Assembly: GCA_000716465.1 (NCBI GenBank) | Contig: JNWL01000021.1 | Span: forward strand, 1 to 64,000 | Reading direction: 5' to 3' | Origin: Streptomyces bikiniensis | Lineage (GTDB): Bacteria > Actinomycetota > Actinomycetes > Streptomycetales > Streptomycetaceae | DNA length: 64,000 bases | In this document: piece after piece, positions 1-8,265 of the stretch | How positions within the stretch are numbered: the stretch's first letter is position 1 | Layout of the letters: each line of letters starts with the position of its first letter | Program-made: the position numbers and the translations under genes | Notes under the pieces: model-generated | Seen by the model: the letters and a program-made list of their open reading frames with translations, nothing else | Database searches by the model: none | What the model was told of the DNA's origin: nothing

Positions 1-47
1 CCCGGCCCCGCCCCCGTACAGCGCCCGCCCCCTCCGAAAGGCACACC

Positions 48-1712
48 GTGACGCAGGACGACGACCTCCTCACCCGGGCCCAGGCCTGGCTCGACGAGGA
101 CCCCGACCAGGAGACCCGCGAGGAGCTCGCGCGGCTCATCGAGGCCGGCAGGACCGGTACGGCGGACGAGCTCGCCGTCCGCTTCGCCGGCACGCTCCAG
201 TTCGGCACGGCCGGACTCCGGGGCGAGCTGGGCGCCGGGCCCATGCGGATGAACCGCTCGGTGGTCATCCGCGCCGCCGCCGGCCTCGCCGCGTACCTGA
301 AGGGCAAGGGCCGGGACGGCGGCCTCGTCGTCATCGGCTACGACGCCCGCCACAAGTCGGCCGACTTCGCCCGCGACACCGCCGCCGTGATGACCGGCGC
401 CGGGCTGCGCGCCGCGCTGCTCCCCCGCCCGCTGCCGACGCCCGTCCTCGCGTACGCCATAAGGCACCTGGGGGCCGTCGCCGGCGTCGAGGTGACCGCG
501 AGCCACAACCCGCCGCGCGACAACGGCTACAAGGTCTACCTGGGCGACGGCTCGCAGATCGTGCCGCCCGCCGACGCGGAGATCGCCGCCGAGATCGCCG
601 CCGTCCGCTCGCTGCACGACGTGCCGCGCCCGGAGGACGGCTGGGAGACCCTGGGCGACGAGGTGCTCGACGCCTACCTGGAGCGTACGGACGCGGTCCT
701 GACGCCCGGCTCGCCCCGTACCGCGCGGACCGTCTACACGGCCATGCACGGCGTCGGCAAGGACGTCCTGACGGCCGCGTTCGCGCGCGCCGGCTTCCCG
801 CCGCCCGCCCTGGTGGCCGAGCAGGCCGACCCGGACCCGGACTTCCCGACGGTCGCCTTCCCCAACCCGGAGGAGCCGGGCGCGATGGACCTCGCCTTCG
901 AGGCGGCCCGCGCCGTGGCCCCGGACCTGGTGATCGCCAACGACCCGGACGCCGACCGCTGTGCGGTGGCCGTGCCGGACCCGGCCGCCGAGGGCGGCTG
1001 GCGGATGCTCCGGGGCGACGAGGTGGGCGCGCTGCTCGCCGCGCACCTGGTGCGCCGGGGCGTCACGGGCGTCTTCGCCGAGTCGATCGTCTCGTCCTCG
1101 CTGCTCGGCCGGATCGCGGAGGCGGCGGGCGTCGGGTACGAGGAGACGCTGACCGGCTTCAAGTGGATCGCCCGCGTCGAGGGCCTGCGGTACGGCTACG
1201 AGGAGGCGCTCGGCTACTGCGTCGACCCGGAGGGCGTCCGCGACAAGGACGGCGTCACGGCCGCGCTGCTCGTCACCGAGCTGGCCTCGGTGCTCAAGGA
1301 GGAGGGCCGGTCCCTGACCGACCTCCTGGACGACCTAGCCGTGGAGCACGGGCTGCACGCCACGGACCAGCTGTCGGTGCGGGTCGAGGACCTGGGGATC
1401 ATCGCGCACGCGATGGCCGCGTTGCGCGAGCGCCCGCCGGTCGCCCTCGCCGGTCTGACGGTGGTCTCGGCCGAGGACCTGACGAAGGGCACGGAGGCGC
1501 TGCCGCCCACGGACGGGCTGCGCTACCACCTGGAGGGCGACCACCGGGCCCGGGTGATCGTGCGCCCCAGCGGCACCGAGCCCAAGCTCAAGTGCTACCT
1601 GGAGGTCGTGGTCCCGGTGGACGGCGCGGACGCGCTGCCGGCGGCCCGCGCCACGGCCGCGGAGCTGCTCGGCGCGCTCAAGCGGGACCTGGCGGAGGCG
1701 GCGGGGCTGTAA
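48..1712 (+). CDS. pmm: Phosphohexomutase (phosphomannomutase/phosphoglucomutase)
   Basis: This 554-residue cytosolic enzyme belongs to the alpha-D-phosphohexomutase superfamily, which interconverts hexose 1- and 6-phosphates through a phosphoserine. The sequence shows the family motifs in order: the active-site TASHNPP loop with the phosphoserine near residue 152, the metal-binding DPDADR loop near residues 299-304, and the C-terminal phosphate-binding RPSGTEPK loop. Length fits the bacterial PGM/PMM2-like group. The GTG start has a GAAAGG ribosome site 6-7 bases upstream. The gene begins at the window edge, so an upstream partner cannot be seen. In Streptomyces it usually follows deoD, which would make it the ribose-/deoxyribose-1-phosphate branch of nucleoside use (inference). 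Whether the preferred substrate is mannose, glucose or pentose phosphate cannot be decided from sequence. Confidence 0.93.
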   Translation: MTQDDDLLTRAQAWLDEDPDQETREELARLIEAGRTGTADELAVRFAGTLQFGTAGLRGELGAGPMRMNRSVVIRAAAGLAAYLKGKGRDGGLVVIGYDARHKSADFARDTAAVMTGAGLRAALLPRPLPTPVLAYAIRHLGAVAGVEVTASHNPPRDNGYKVYLGDGSQIVPPADAEIAAEIAAVRSLHDVPRPEDGWETLGDEVLDAYLERTDAVLTPGSPRTARTVYTAMHGVGKDVLTAAFARAGFPPPALVAEQADPDPDFPTVAFPNPEEPGAMDLAFEAARAVAPDLVIANDPDADRCAVAVPDPAAEGGWRMLRGDEVGALLAAHLVRRGVTGVFAESIVSSSLLGRIAEAAGVGYEETLTGFKWIARVEGLRYGYEEALGYCVDPEGVRDKDGVTAALLVTELASVLKEEGRSLTDLLDDLAVEHGLHATDQLSVRVEDLGIIAHAMAALRERPPVALAGLTVVSAEDLTKGTEALPPTDGLRYHLEGDHRARVIVRPSGTEPKLKCYLEVVVPVDGADALPAARATAAELLGALKRDLAEAAGL

Positions 1713-1729
1713 GCCGCCGACACACGGGC

Positions 1730-1766
1730 CGGGGCCGGTACGGAATCCGCTTCCGTACCGGCCCCG
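1730..1766. terminator. Bidirectional hairpin terminator
   Basis: A perfect 16-bp inverted repeat (arms 1730-1745 and 1751-1766, 5-base loop) lies between the convergent pmm and PH-domain genes, so it can end transcription in both directions. Confidence 0.75.
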
Positions 1767-1790
1767 ACCCGTCTCCGGGCGTCCGTCCGC

Positions 1791-2462
1791 TCAGCCCGTC
1801 GCCGCCAGGACCACCAGGAGCAGCAGTCCGGCGACGGCGGGCGCGATGATCTCGTACGCCCAGCGCACCTGCGGCCCGCCCTGCGCCTCCGGGCTGCTCG
1901 CGTGGCGCTCGGCGAGCTCGCGCAGGTCGGCGACGGTCTGGTCGGTGGGCGCGGTGCGCGAGGCGCTCTGCCGTACGTCGGCGGTGACGGAGGTACGGCC
2001 GTGGGGGTCGTCCTGGGAGGCGCGGGCGGCCCGGCGGGCGGCCTTCTTGCGCTGGCGCAGCGAGACGGGGACGGCCCAGAGCTGGTACTTCTCGCCCTCC
2101 TGGGTGAAGGCCTCGCTGGAGTACCCGGCGCGGACGTCGGCGACGGAGGCCCAGGGCAGCGTGATCGTGCGGAACGGGTTGCGGATCCGCAGCCGCCGGT
2201 CGTCGGCGTACACGGCGGGCCGGATCGTGAAGGCGACGATCAGCGGCACGGCGAGGACGAGCCCCGCGAGCGCGAGCCAGGGGGCGCGGCCCTCGCCGCG
2301 GAGCATCGCGTCACCGGCGAACACGGCCGCGAGCACCAGCAGGAACACCCCGCTCGCGATCCCGAGGGGCGACCGGAAGACCCGGTCGGCGTAGGACTGC
2401 TCAGGTGTCGACCCGGAGCTCGGCTCGTGGCGCGGCTCGGGGGTCGGCTCAGGGGTCGTCAT
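1791..2462 (-). CDS. PH-domain (bPH2-type) membrane protein
   Basis: This 223-residue protein has a Pro/Glu-rich cytosolic N-terminus, two hydrophobic segments near residues 33-52 and 62-82, and a beta-rich middle part with the pattern RLRIRNPFRTITLPWASVAD. A final membrane helix covers about residues 203-221. This layout matches actinobacterial membrane proteins with a bacterial PH domain. No catalytic residues are visible and its role is unknown. It converges on pmm across a strong hairpin and diverges from deoC. Its ATG lies about 190 bp from the operator in front of deoC, so coregulation is not implied. Confidence 0.75.
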   Translation of the reverse strand: MTTPEPTPEPRHEPSSGSTPEQSYADRVFRSPLGIASGVFLLVLAAVFAGDAMLRGEGRAPWLALAGLVLAVPLIVAFTIRPAVYADDRRLRIRNPFRTITLPWASVADVRAGYSSEAFTQEGEKYQLWAVPVSLRQRKKAARRAARASQDDPHGRTSVTADVRQSASRTAPTDQTVADLRELAERHASSPEAQGGPQVRWAYEIIAPAVAGLLLLVVLAATG

Positions 2463-2650
2463 GCCGCCGATTCTGCCTCAGCGACCGTGCGGGAGCTCGG
2501 GCGGCCCGCACGGCCACGGGGCCGGCGCACAGGACGGTGCCGCCGGTCCGGCGCCCGCCGGCCGGCTCCCCGACGCGTGGAACGGCTCCCCCCGCGCCGT
2601 CCTCCGCCTGTGACCTCGCGCTCCGAAGCCCCTCTCCCCTGTACAGGTCG

Positions 2651-2662
2651 CTACGCGCGTAG
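2651..2662 (+). promoter_or_regulatory. Nucleoside-regulon operator, site 1 (deoC)
   Basis: The sequence CTACGCGCGTAG is a perfect 12-bp palindrome ending 13 bases before the GTG, or 19 before the ATG, of deoC. Its right edge continues as TAGATA, a good -10 hexamer, so a bound protein would block the promoter. The same word recurs at four other nucleoside genes in this window. Confidence 0.8.
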
Positions 2663-2681
2663 ATATGCTCGACTGGTGACC

Positions 2682-3641
2682 ATGCCCACCACTGCACCCG
2701 CAGCTCTCGCATTCGCCGACGTGACCGCGTCCGACAGTGCGCTGCGCCGCTTCCTCCACGGGCTGCCCGGCGTCGACGCCGTCGGCCTGGAGGCGCGCGC
2801 CGCGTCCCTCGGCACCCGCTCGATCAAGACCACGGCCAAGGCGTACGCCATCGACCTGGCCATCTCCATGATCGACCTGACGACGCTCGAAGGCGCGGAC
2901 ACCCCGGGCAAGGTCCGGGCGCTCGCCGCCAAGGCCGTCAACCCCGATCCGACCGACCGCACGACCCCGACGACCGCCGCCGTCTGCGTCTACCCCGACA
3001 TGGTGGCCGCCGCCAAGGCCGCCCTCGCGGGCTCGGACGTCAAGGTCGCCTCGGTCGCCACCGCCTTCCCGGCCGGCCGCGCCGCGCTCCCCGTGAAGCT
3101 CGCGGACACCGCCGACGCCATCGCCGCCGGGGCCGACGAGATCGACATGGTCATCGACCGTGGCGCCTTCCTCGCCGGCCGCTACCTGGAGGTGTACGAG
3201 CAGATCGCCGCGATCAGGGCGGAGTGCGGCGACCGCGCCCGCCTGAAGGTGATCTTCGAGACCGGCGAGCTGTCCACGTACGACAACATCCGCCGCGCCT
3301 CCTGGCTCGGCATGATGGCCGGCGCGGACTTCATCAAGACCTCGACCGGCAAGGTCGCGGTCAACGCCACCCCGGCCAACACGCTCCTCATGCTGGAGGC
3401 CGTGCGCGACTTCCGCGCCCAGACCGGCGTGCAGATCGGCGTGAAGCCGGCCGGCGGCATCCGCAACACCAAGGAAGCGATCAAGTTCCTGGTGCTCGTC
3501 AACGAGACCGTGGGCGAGGACTGGCTGGACAACCACTGGTTCCGCTTCGGCGCCTCCAGCCTGCTCAACGACCTGCTGATGCAGCGCCAGAAGCTGGCGA
3601 CCGGCCGCTACTCCGGCCCCGATTACGTGACGGTGGACTGA
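2682..3641 (+). CDS. deoC: Deoxyribose-phosphate aldolase
   Basis: DeoC cleaves 2-deoxyribose 5-phosphate to acetaldehyde and glyceraldehyde 3-phosphate, the last step of deoxynucleoside breakdown. The 319-residue product carries both lysine motifs of the family: LKVIFETGEL and the Schiff-base FIKTSTGK. The glycine-rich phosphate-binding KPAGGI loop follows. The N-terminus is longer than in E. coli, as is usual for actinobacteria. The ATG at 2682 was chosen. A GTG two codons upstream (2676) is an equal alternative. An aldehyde dehydrogenase gene follows after 5 bases, which fits removal of the acetaldehyde product. Expression is probably repressed through the palindrome at 2651-2662. Confidence 0.95.
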   Translation: MPTTAPAALAFADVTASDSALRRFLHGLPGVDAVGLEARAASLGTRSIKTTAKAYAIDLAISMIDLTTLEGADTPGKVRALAAKAVNPDPTDRTTPTTAAVCVYPDMVAAAKAALAGSDVKVASVATAFPAGRAALPVKLADTADAIAAGADEIDMVIDRGAFLAGRYLEVYEQIAAIRAECGDRARLKVIFETGELSTYDNIRRASWLGMMAGADFIKTSTGKVAVNATPANTLLMLEAVRDFRAQTGVQIGVKPAGGIRNTKEAIKFLVLVNETVGEDWLDNHWFRFGASSLLNDLLMQRQKLATGRYSGPDYVTVD

Positions 3642-3646
3642 TCAAC

Positions 3647-5083
3647 ATGGCATCTGCATTCGAGTACGCGCCGGCGCCCGAGTCCCGGTCCGTCGTCGAC
3701 ATCGCCCCCTCCTACGGCCTGTTCATCGACGGCGAGTTCGTCGACGCGGCCGGGGGCAAGGTCTTCAAGACCGTCTCCCCCTCCACCGAGGAGGTCCTGT
3801 CCGAGGTCGCCCGCGCGGGCGCCGAGGACGTGGACCGCGCGGTGAGGGCGGCCCGCAAGGCCTTCGAGAAGTGGTCCGCGCTGCCCGGTTCCGAGCGCGC
3901 CAAGTACCTCTTCCGGATCGCCCGGATCATCCAGGAGCGCAGCCGCGAGCTGGCCGTCCTGGAGACCCTGGACAACGGCAAGCCGATCAAGGAGACCCGC
4001 GACGCGGACCTCCCCCTGGTCGCCGCGCACTTCTTCTACTACGCGGGCTGGGCCGACAAGCTCGACCACGCCGGCCACGGAGCGAACCCGCGTCCACTGG
4101 GCGTGGCCGGCCAGGTCATCCCGTGGAACTTCCCGCTGCTCATGCTGGCGTGGAAGATCGCCCCGGCGCTCGCGACCGGCAACACGGTCGTCCTGAAGCC
4201 GGCCGAGACGACCCCGCTCTCCGCCCTGTTCTTCGCGGACATCTGCCGCCAGGCCGGACTGCCGAAGGGCGTCGTCAACATCCTCCCCGGGTACGGGGAC
4301 GCGGGCGCCGCCCTGGTCGAGCACCCGGACGTGAACAAGGTCGCCTTCACCGGCTCGACCGCCGTCGGCAAGGCCATCGCGCGCTCGGTCGCGGGCACGG
4401 ACAAGAAGCTGACCCTGGAGCTGGGCGGCAAGGGCGCCAACATCGTCTTCGACGACGCCCCGATCGACCAGGCCGTCGAGGGCATCGTCAACGGCATCTT
4501 CTTCAACCAGGGCCAGGTCTGCTGCGCGGGCTCGCGCCTCCTGGTCCAGGAGTCGGTCCAGGACGAGCTGCTCGACGCGCTCAAGCGCCGCCTGTCCACG
4601 CTCCGCCTCGGCGACCCGCTGGACAAGAACACCGACATCGGCGCCATCAACTCCTCGGAGCAGCTGGCCCGCATCACCACCCTGGTCGAGCAGGGCGAGG
4701 CGGAGGGCGCCGAGCGCTGGTCGCCCGCCTGCGAACTCCCCTCCTCCGGTTACTGGTTCGCGCCGACGCTCTTCACGGGCGTCACGCAGGCGCACACCAT
4801 CGCCCGCGACGAGATCTTCGGCCCGGTCCTGTCGGTGCTCTCCTTCCGTACGCCCGACGAGGCCGTGGCGAAGGCCAACAACAGCCAGTACGGCCTGTCG
4901 GCGGGCATCTGGACGGAGAAGGGCTCCCGCATCCTCGCGGTGGCGAACAAGCTCCGGGCCGGCGTCGTCTGGGCCAACACGTTCAACAAGTTCGACCCGA
5001 CCTCGCCCTTCGGCGGCTACAAGGAGTCGGGCTTCGGCCGCGAGGGCGGCCGTCACGGTCTGGAGGCCTACCTCGATGTCTGA
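3647..5083 (+). CDS. NAD(P)-dependent aldehyde dehydrogenase
   Basis: This full-length 478-residue aldehyde dehydrogenase lies 5 bases after deoC. It has the N-terminal NAD-binding part with PWNFPLLM and the glycine loop FTGSTAVG. The general-base glutamate is in LELGGKGANIV, the catalytic cysteine in NQGQVCCAGSR, and the late motifs EIFGPVL and PFGGYKESG are present. Position in the operon suggests oxidation of the acetaldehyde released by DeoC (inference). Its 3' end overlaps the next gene by 8 bases, so the two are probably translationally coupled. A role as a subunit together with the shorter paralogue downstream is possible. Confidence 0.92.
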   Translation: MASAFEYAPAPESRSVVDIAPSYGLFIDGEFVDAAGGKVFKTVSPSTEEVLSEVARAGAEDVDRAVRAARKAFEKWSALPGSERAKYLFRIARIIQERSRELAVLETLDNGKPIKETRDADLPLVAAHFFYYAGWADKLDHAGHGANPRPLGVAGQVIPWNFPLLMLAWKIAPALATGNTVVLKPAETTPLSALFFADICRQAGLPKGVVNILPGYGDAGAALVEHPDVNKVAFTGSTAVGKAIARSVAGTDKKLTLELGGKGANIVFDDAPIDQAVEGIVNGIFFNQGQVCCAGSRLLVQESVQDELLDALKRRLSTLRLGDPLDKNTDIGAINSSEQLARITTLVEQGEAEGAERWSPACELPSSGYWFAPTLFTGVTQAHTIARDEIFGPVLSVLSFRTPDEAVAKANNSQYGLSAGIWTEKGSRILAVANKLRAGVVWANTFNKFDPTSPFGGYKESGFGREGGRHGLEAYLDV

Positions 5084-5969
5084 CGCGAACCGTCTGAGCG
5101 TCTTCAAGACCTACAAGCTGTACGTCGGGGGCAAGTTCCCCCGCTCCGAGAGCGGCCGGGTGTACGAGGTGACCGACTCCAAGGGCAAGTGGCTGGCGAA
5201 CGCGCCCCTCTCCTCCCGCAAGGACGCCCGTGACGCGGTCGTCGCCGCCCGCAAGGCCTTCGGCGGCTGGGCGGGCGCGACCGCGTACAACCGCGGCCAG
5301 ATCCTCTACCGCGTCGCCGAGATGCTGGAGGGCCGCAAGGGCCAGTTCGTGCACGAGGTCGCGGACGCCGAGGGCCTGTCCAGGAACAAGGCGGCCGTCC
5401 TCGTCGAGGCCGCGATCGACCGGTGGGTCTGGTACGCGGGCTGGACCGACAAGATCGCCCAGGTCACGGGCGGCGCCAACCCGGTCGCGGGCCCGTACTT
5501 CAACCTCTCCACCCCCGAACCGACCGGTGTCGTCACGGTCCTGGCCCCGCAGGACTCGTCCTTCCTGGGCCTGGTCTCGGTGATCGCGCCGGTGATCGCG
5601 ACGGGCAACACGGCCGTGGTGGTCGCGAGCGAGAGGGCCCCGCTCCCCGCGCTCTCCCTGGGCGAGGTGCTCGCCACCTCCGACCTGCCGGGCGGCGTGG
5701 TCAACATCCTCTCCGGCAAGGCCTCCGAGATGGGTCCGCACCTCGCGGCCCACCAGGACGTCAACGCGATCGACCTGACGGGCGCGTCCGACGACGACCT
5801 CGCCCGCGAGCTCGAGATCGCGGCGGCGGACAACCTGAAGCGCGTCCTGCGCCGCCGCACCGAGGACTTCGCGGAGTCCCCGGGCACGGACCGCATGACC
5901 GCGTTCCTGGAGACGAAGACGGTCTGGCACCCGACGGGTAGCCTGGGCGCCTCCGGCTCCTCGTACTGA
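5076..5969 (+). CDS. Half-length aldehyde dehydrogenase-like protein, no catalytic residues
   Basis: This 297-residue protein is clearly homologous to the N-terminal, NAD-binding half of aldehyde dehydrogenases (FPRSESGR, ARKAFGGW, the ATGNTAVVVASE stretch and GGVVNILSG). It ends shortly after the region where the catalytic glutamate motif should start. There is no ELGGK-type glutamate, no QxC cysteine loop and no C-terminal catalytic domain. The tail is unrelated and ends in Gly/Ser. The reading frame is open and begins inside the previous gene, so it looks like a maintained pseudoenzyme and not a random truncation. A regulatory or structural partner role for the full-length enzyme is an inference. 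Confidence 0.82.
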   Translation: MSDANRLSVFKTYKLYVGGKFPRSESGRVYEVTDSKGKWLANAPLSSRKDARDAVVAARKAFGGWAGATAYNRGQILYRVAEMLEGRKGQFVHEVADAEGLSRNKAAVLVEAAIDRWVWYAGWTDKIAQVTGGANPVAGPYFNLSTPEPTGVVTVLAPQDSSFLGLVSVIAPVIATGNTAVVVASERAPLPALSLGEVLATSDLPGGVVNILSGKASEMGPHLAAHQDVNAIDLTGASDDDLARELEIAAADNLKRVLRRRTEDFAESPGTDRMTAFLETKTVWHPTGSLGASGSSY

Positions 5970-5978
5970 AAGACGCGT

Positions 5979-6017
5979 GGGGAAGGGCCCCCGGGACGAC
6001 CCCGGGGGCCCTTCCCC
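5979..6017. terminator. Hairpin terminator after the deoC operon
   Basis: A perfect 17-bp stem (5979-5995 with 6001-6017, loop ACGAC) lies 10 bases past the last stop codon of the deoC-aldehyde dehydrogenase operon and just before the end of the opposing gene. Confidence 0.8.
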
Positions 6018-6026
6018 GCGTCCGCG

Positions 6027-6425
6027 TTACGGGAGCAGCCCCTGCGTCAGCGGTCCGACCACCGGCAGGTCCGCCACGGCCCCGCCCCTGGTGACGTGGT
6101 CGGTGACCAGGTTCGTGCCGACCGGCTTGAAGTCGGCGACCTGGGTGCCGAGTCCGTTGTCGAGGGGGTCGACCCCGGTGCCGGCCAGCGGGTTGAGCTT
6201 GAGCTGGGTCAGCGGGCCCAGGGCGTAGCCGACCCCGTCGAGCGCGCCCGTGCCGGCCGCGCCCGTGTCCGTCCTGGTCAGGCCGTCGAGCGGCAGCGGC
6301 ACCGGGGCGGCGGCCTGGGCCCCGGCCCCCGCGCCGACCAGCGCGGCGCCCGCCGCCGTGACGGTCAGTCCGGCCTTGAGCAGGGCGCTGCGACGGGAGG
6401 TGCTGGGGGCTGCGTGACGCGCCAT
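6027..6425 (-). CDS. Secreted hypothetical protein with Tat-like signal
   Basis: This product of about 132 residues starts MARHAAPSTSRRSALLK, which resembles a twin-arginine signal. An Ala/Gly-rich hydrophobic segment follows, with a likely cleavage at AQAA-AP. The mature part (about 95 residues) is low in charge and rich in Leu, Gly, Pro and Val, with phrases such as PLPLDGL and LNPLAGTGVDPL. It has no cysteines and no enzyme motif. It resembles in style the secreted protein at 12196-12573. The start at 6425 was chosen because the signal peptide begins there, although an in-frame extension upstream exists. Function unknown. Confidence 0.65.
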   Translation of the reverse strand: MARHAAPSTSRRSALLKAGLTVTAAGAALVGAGAGAQAAAPVPLPLDGLTRTDTGAAGTGALDGVGYALGPLTQLKLNPLAGTGVDPLDNGLGTQVADFKPVGTNLVTDHVTRGGAVADLPVVGPLTQGLLP

Positions 6426-6542
6426 GGCGTTCCTTCCAGGGGGTGTTCGGGCGGACACCGACAGTAGTGGAGGTGTGACGCCCGATACCAACGCCCTCCC
6501 TGGGGGTCCCCTGCACGGGGGAATGCCTCACACTGGTGTTCC

Positions 6543-7175
6543 GTGAGTTCCCAACCGATCCCGACCCGGGTCGTCCTGCTGACGGGCCCCTCCGGCTCCG
6601 GCAAGTCGTCCCTCGCCGCCGTCACCGGCCTCCCGGTCCTGCGCCTCGACGACTTCTACAAGGAGCACGACGACCCGTCGCTCCCGCTCGTCGCCGGCAG
6701 TTCGGACATCGACTGGGACTCGCCGCAGTCCTGGGACGCGGACGCCGCCGTCTCCGCCGTCGTCGAGCTGTGCCGCACGGGGCGGACCGACGTCCCCGTG
6801 TACGACATCGCCACCAGCTCCCGGACGGGCCGGGAGGGTCTGGACATCGGGCGGACCCCGCTGTTCGTGGCGGAGGGGATCTTCGCGGCCGAGATCGTGG
6901 CCCGCTGCCGCGACCTCGGCGTCCTGGCCGACGCGATCTGTCTGCGCGGCCGCCCCTCGACCACGTTCCGCCGCCGGCTCGCCCGGGACCTCAGGGAGGG
7001 CCGCAAGTCGGTGCCGTTCCTGCTGCGCCGGGGCTGGCGCCTGATGCGGGCCGAACGCGCGATCGTGGCCCGCCAGGCGGAGCTGGGCGCCCACCCCTGT
7101 GCCAAGCCGGAGGCCCTGGGCCGGCTGGCCGCCGCCGCGGCGGGCCGCCACCGCACCCCGGCCGCCCGCCCGTAG
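6543..7175 (+). CDS. Uridine kinase-like P-loop kinase
   Basis: This 210-residue protein opens with a Walker A loop, LLTGPSGSGKSS (residues 12-23). It continues with LRLDDFYKEHDD, the acidic substrate-binding segment typical of uridine/cytidine kinases, and IDWDSPQSWD. A C-terminal region rich in arginine follows (FRRRLARDLREGRKS), probably the lid. Uridine kinases phosphorylate uridine or cytidine, and that would fit the many nucleoside genes in this window, but this gene has no copy of the shared palindrome. A strong hairpin terminator follows. Substrate assignment is by family only. Confidence 0.82.
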   Translation: MSSQPIPTRVVLLTGPSGSGKSSLAAVTGLPVLRLDDFYKEHDDPSLPLVAGSSDIDWDSPQSWDADAAVSAVVELCRTGRTDVPVYDIATSSRTGREGLDIGRTPLFVAEGIFAAEIVARCRDLGVLADAICLRGRPSTTFRRRLARDLREGRKSVPFLLRRGWRLMRAERAIVARQAELGAHPCAKPEALGRLAAAAAGRHRTPAARP

Positions 7176-7212
7176 GGGCTCCCCCGACACGCGAGGACGC
7201 GCGAGAACACGC

Positions 7213-7265
7213 AAGAAGCGGACCGTACGAGACCCCCGGGCCCGTACGATCCGCTTCTTCCTTTT
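7213..7265 (+). terminator. Intrinsic terminator of the uridine-kinase-like gene
   Basis: A 10-bp outer stem (7213-7222 with 7250-7259) encloses a second repeat (CGTACG at both sides), and the sequence runs into CTTCCTTTT. This is a classic Rho-independent layout, rare in such GC-rich DNA. Confidence 0.8.
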
Positions 7266-7372
7266 CCCCCGTACCCCCGTACGGTTCCCCCGTGCTTCCC
7301 CCGCGAGCCCCGTTTCCCCCGTGGGCTCCCGTGGGTCCCCCCCCTGCTTTCCCCCGTGTTTCCCCCCGGCCT

Positions 7373-8095
7373 TCAGGCCACCAGCTCGCCGAAGGACTCC
7401 TCCTCGTCACGGCCGAAGCTCAGCACCTCGTCCTCGCGCAGTCGCCGCAGCGAGCGCCAGATGCTCGACTTCACCGTGCCGACACTGATGTCCAGGATCT
7501 CCGCGATCTCCGGATCGGTCCGGCCCTCGTAGTACCGCAGCACCAGCATCGTGCGCTGGAGCTCGGGCAGTCGGGCCAGCGCCTGCCACAGGACCGCGCG
7601 CAGTTCGGTGCCCCGCATCGCGTCCGTCTCGCCGACCGTCTCCGGCAGCTCCTCGGTGGGGTACTCGTTGAGCTTGCGGCGGCGCCAGGCGCTGATGTGC
7701 AGATTGGTCATGGTCCGGCGGAGGTACCCTCCGACCGCGGCCTTGTCGCTGATCCGGTCCCAGGCGCGGTACGTGGAGAACAGCGCGCTCTGGAGCAGGT
7801 CCTCGGCCTCGAAACGGTCACCGGTGAGGTGGTAGGCGGTGGCGTACAGGGAGGCCCGACGCTCCTGGACGTAGGCCGTGAACTCGGCCTCCGAACAACC
7901 GGGGCGTTCCCCCGTGGCCTCCCCGTACACCGCTCCCCCGTCAGCGACGGCCACCATGTACGGCGCCTTGCGCTGACGTCCGACGCTGCGAACGCACCCC
8001 CGTCCGTTCTGCGCGCCGGACTTCTCCGTGCTCCTGACGACATCGTGGAGACGCGTGACAACTGCGCCGGAGTTCGTGCTGTGCAGTGCGTTCAT
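7373..8095 (-). CDS. sigQ: RNA polymerase sigma factor SigQ (SigE-like ECF family)
   Basis: This 240-residue ECF sigma factor is divergent from afsQ1. The core has region 2 (FEAEDLLQSALFSTYRAWDRI) and region 4 with its helix-turn-helix (TDPEIAEILDISVGTVKSSIWRSL). A long N-terminal stretch of about 75 residues, starting MNALHSTNSGAVVTRLHD, precedes the core. The start at 8095 is chosen from this N-terminal motif and is less certain. Divergence from the afsQ1/afsQ2 pair matches the known Streptomyces sigQ-afsQ1 arrangement, in which AfsQ1 acts on the shared intergenic region. An AfsQ1-type box is visible there. Confidence 0.9.
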   Translation of the reverse strand: MNALHSTNSGAVVTRLHDVVRSTEKSGAQNGRGCVRSVGRQRKAPYMVAVADGGAVYGEATGERPGCSEAEFTAYVQERRASLYATAYHLTGDRFEAEDLLQSALFSTYRAWDRISDKAAVGGYLRRTMTNLHISAWRRRKLNEYPTEELPETVGETDAMRGTELRAVLWQALARLPELQRTMLVLRYYEGRTDPEIAEILDISVGTVKSSIWRSLRRLREDEVLSFGRDEEESFGELVA

Positions 8096-8180
8096 CTCGC
8101 GCCCCCCGTCGGCTGGAGTGTGTTTCGGTCCGTGTGCCAAGAAGCTTGCCCCGGGGACTTCATGGCGCTGTCCGCCGACT

Positions 8181-8196
8181 GTCACAGGCGTGTCAC
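8181..8196. promoter_or_regulatory. AfsQ1-type box between sigQ and afsQ1
   Basis: The sequence GTCAC-N6-GTCAC matches the direct-repeat consensus GTnAC-n6-GTnAC described for AfsQ1. It lies in the 170-bp divergent region, 85 bp before the sigQ start and 69 bp before afsQ1. It could therefore serve autoregulation and control of sigQ. Confidence 0.75.
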
Positions 8197-8265
8197 AGGG
8201 CCTGTCGCGGACAGCGTGCTTCCCGACGGTCGAACTCGGACGGCCGCATGGGACAGAATGCTGCC

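Noticed and set aside
2478..3536. Long open frame antisense to deoC (and many similar ones opposite other genes)
   Set aside because: These antisense frames follow from the extreme third-position GC of the real gene. They have Arg/Gly/Asp-rich filler composition, no ribosome sites and no domains.
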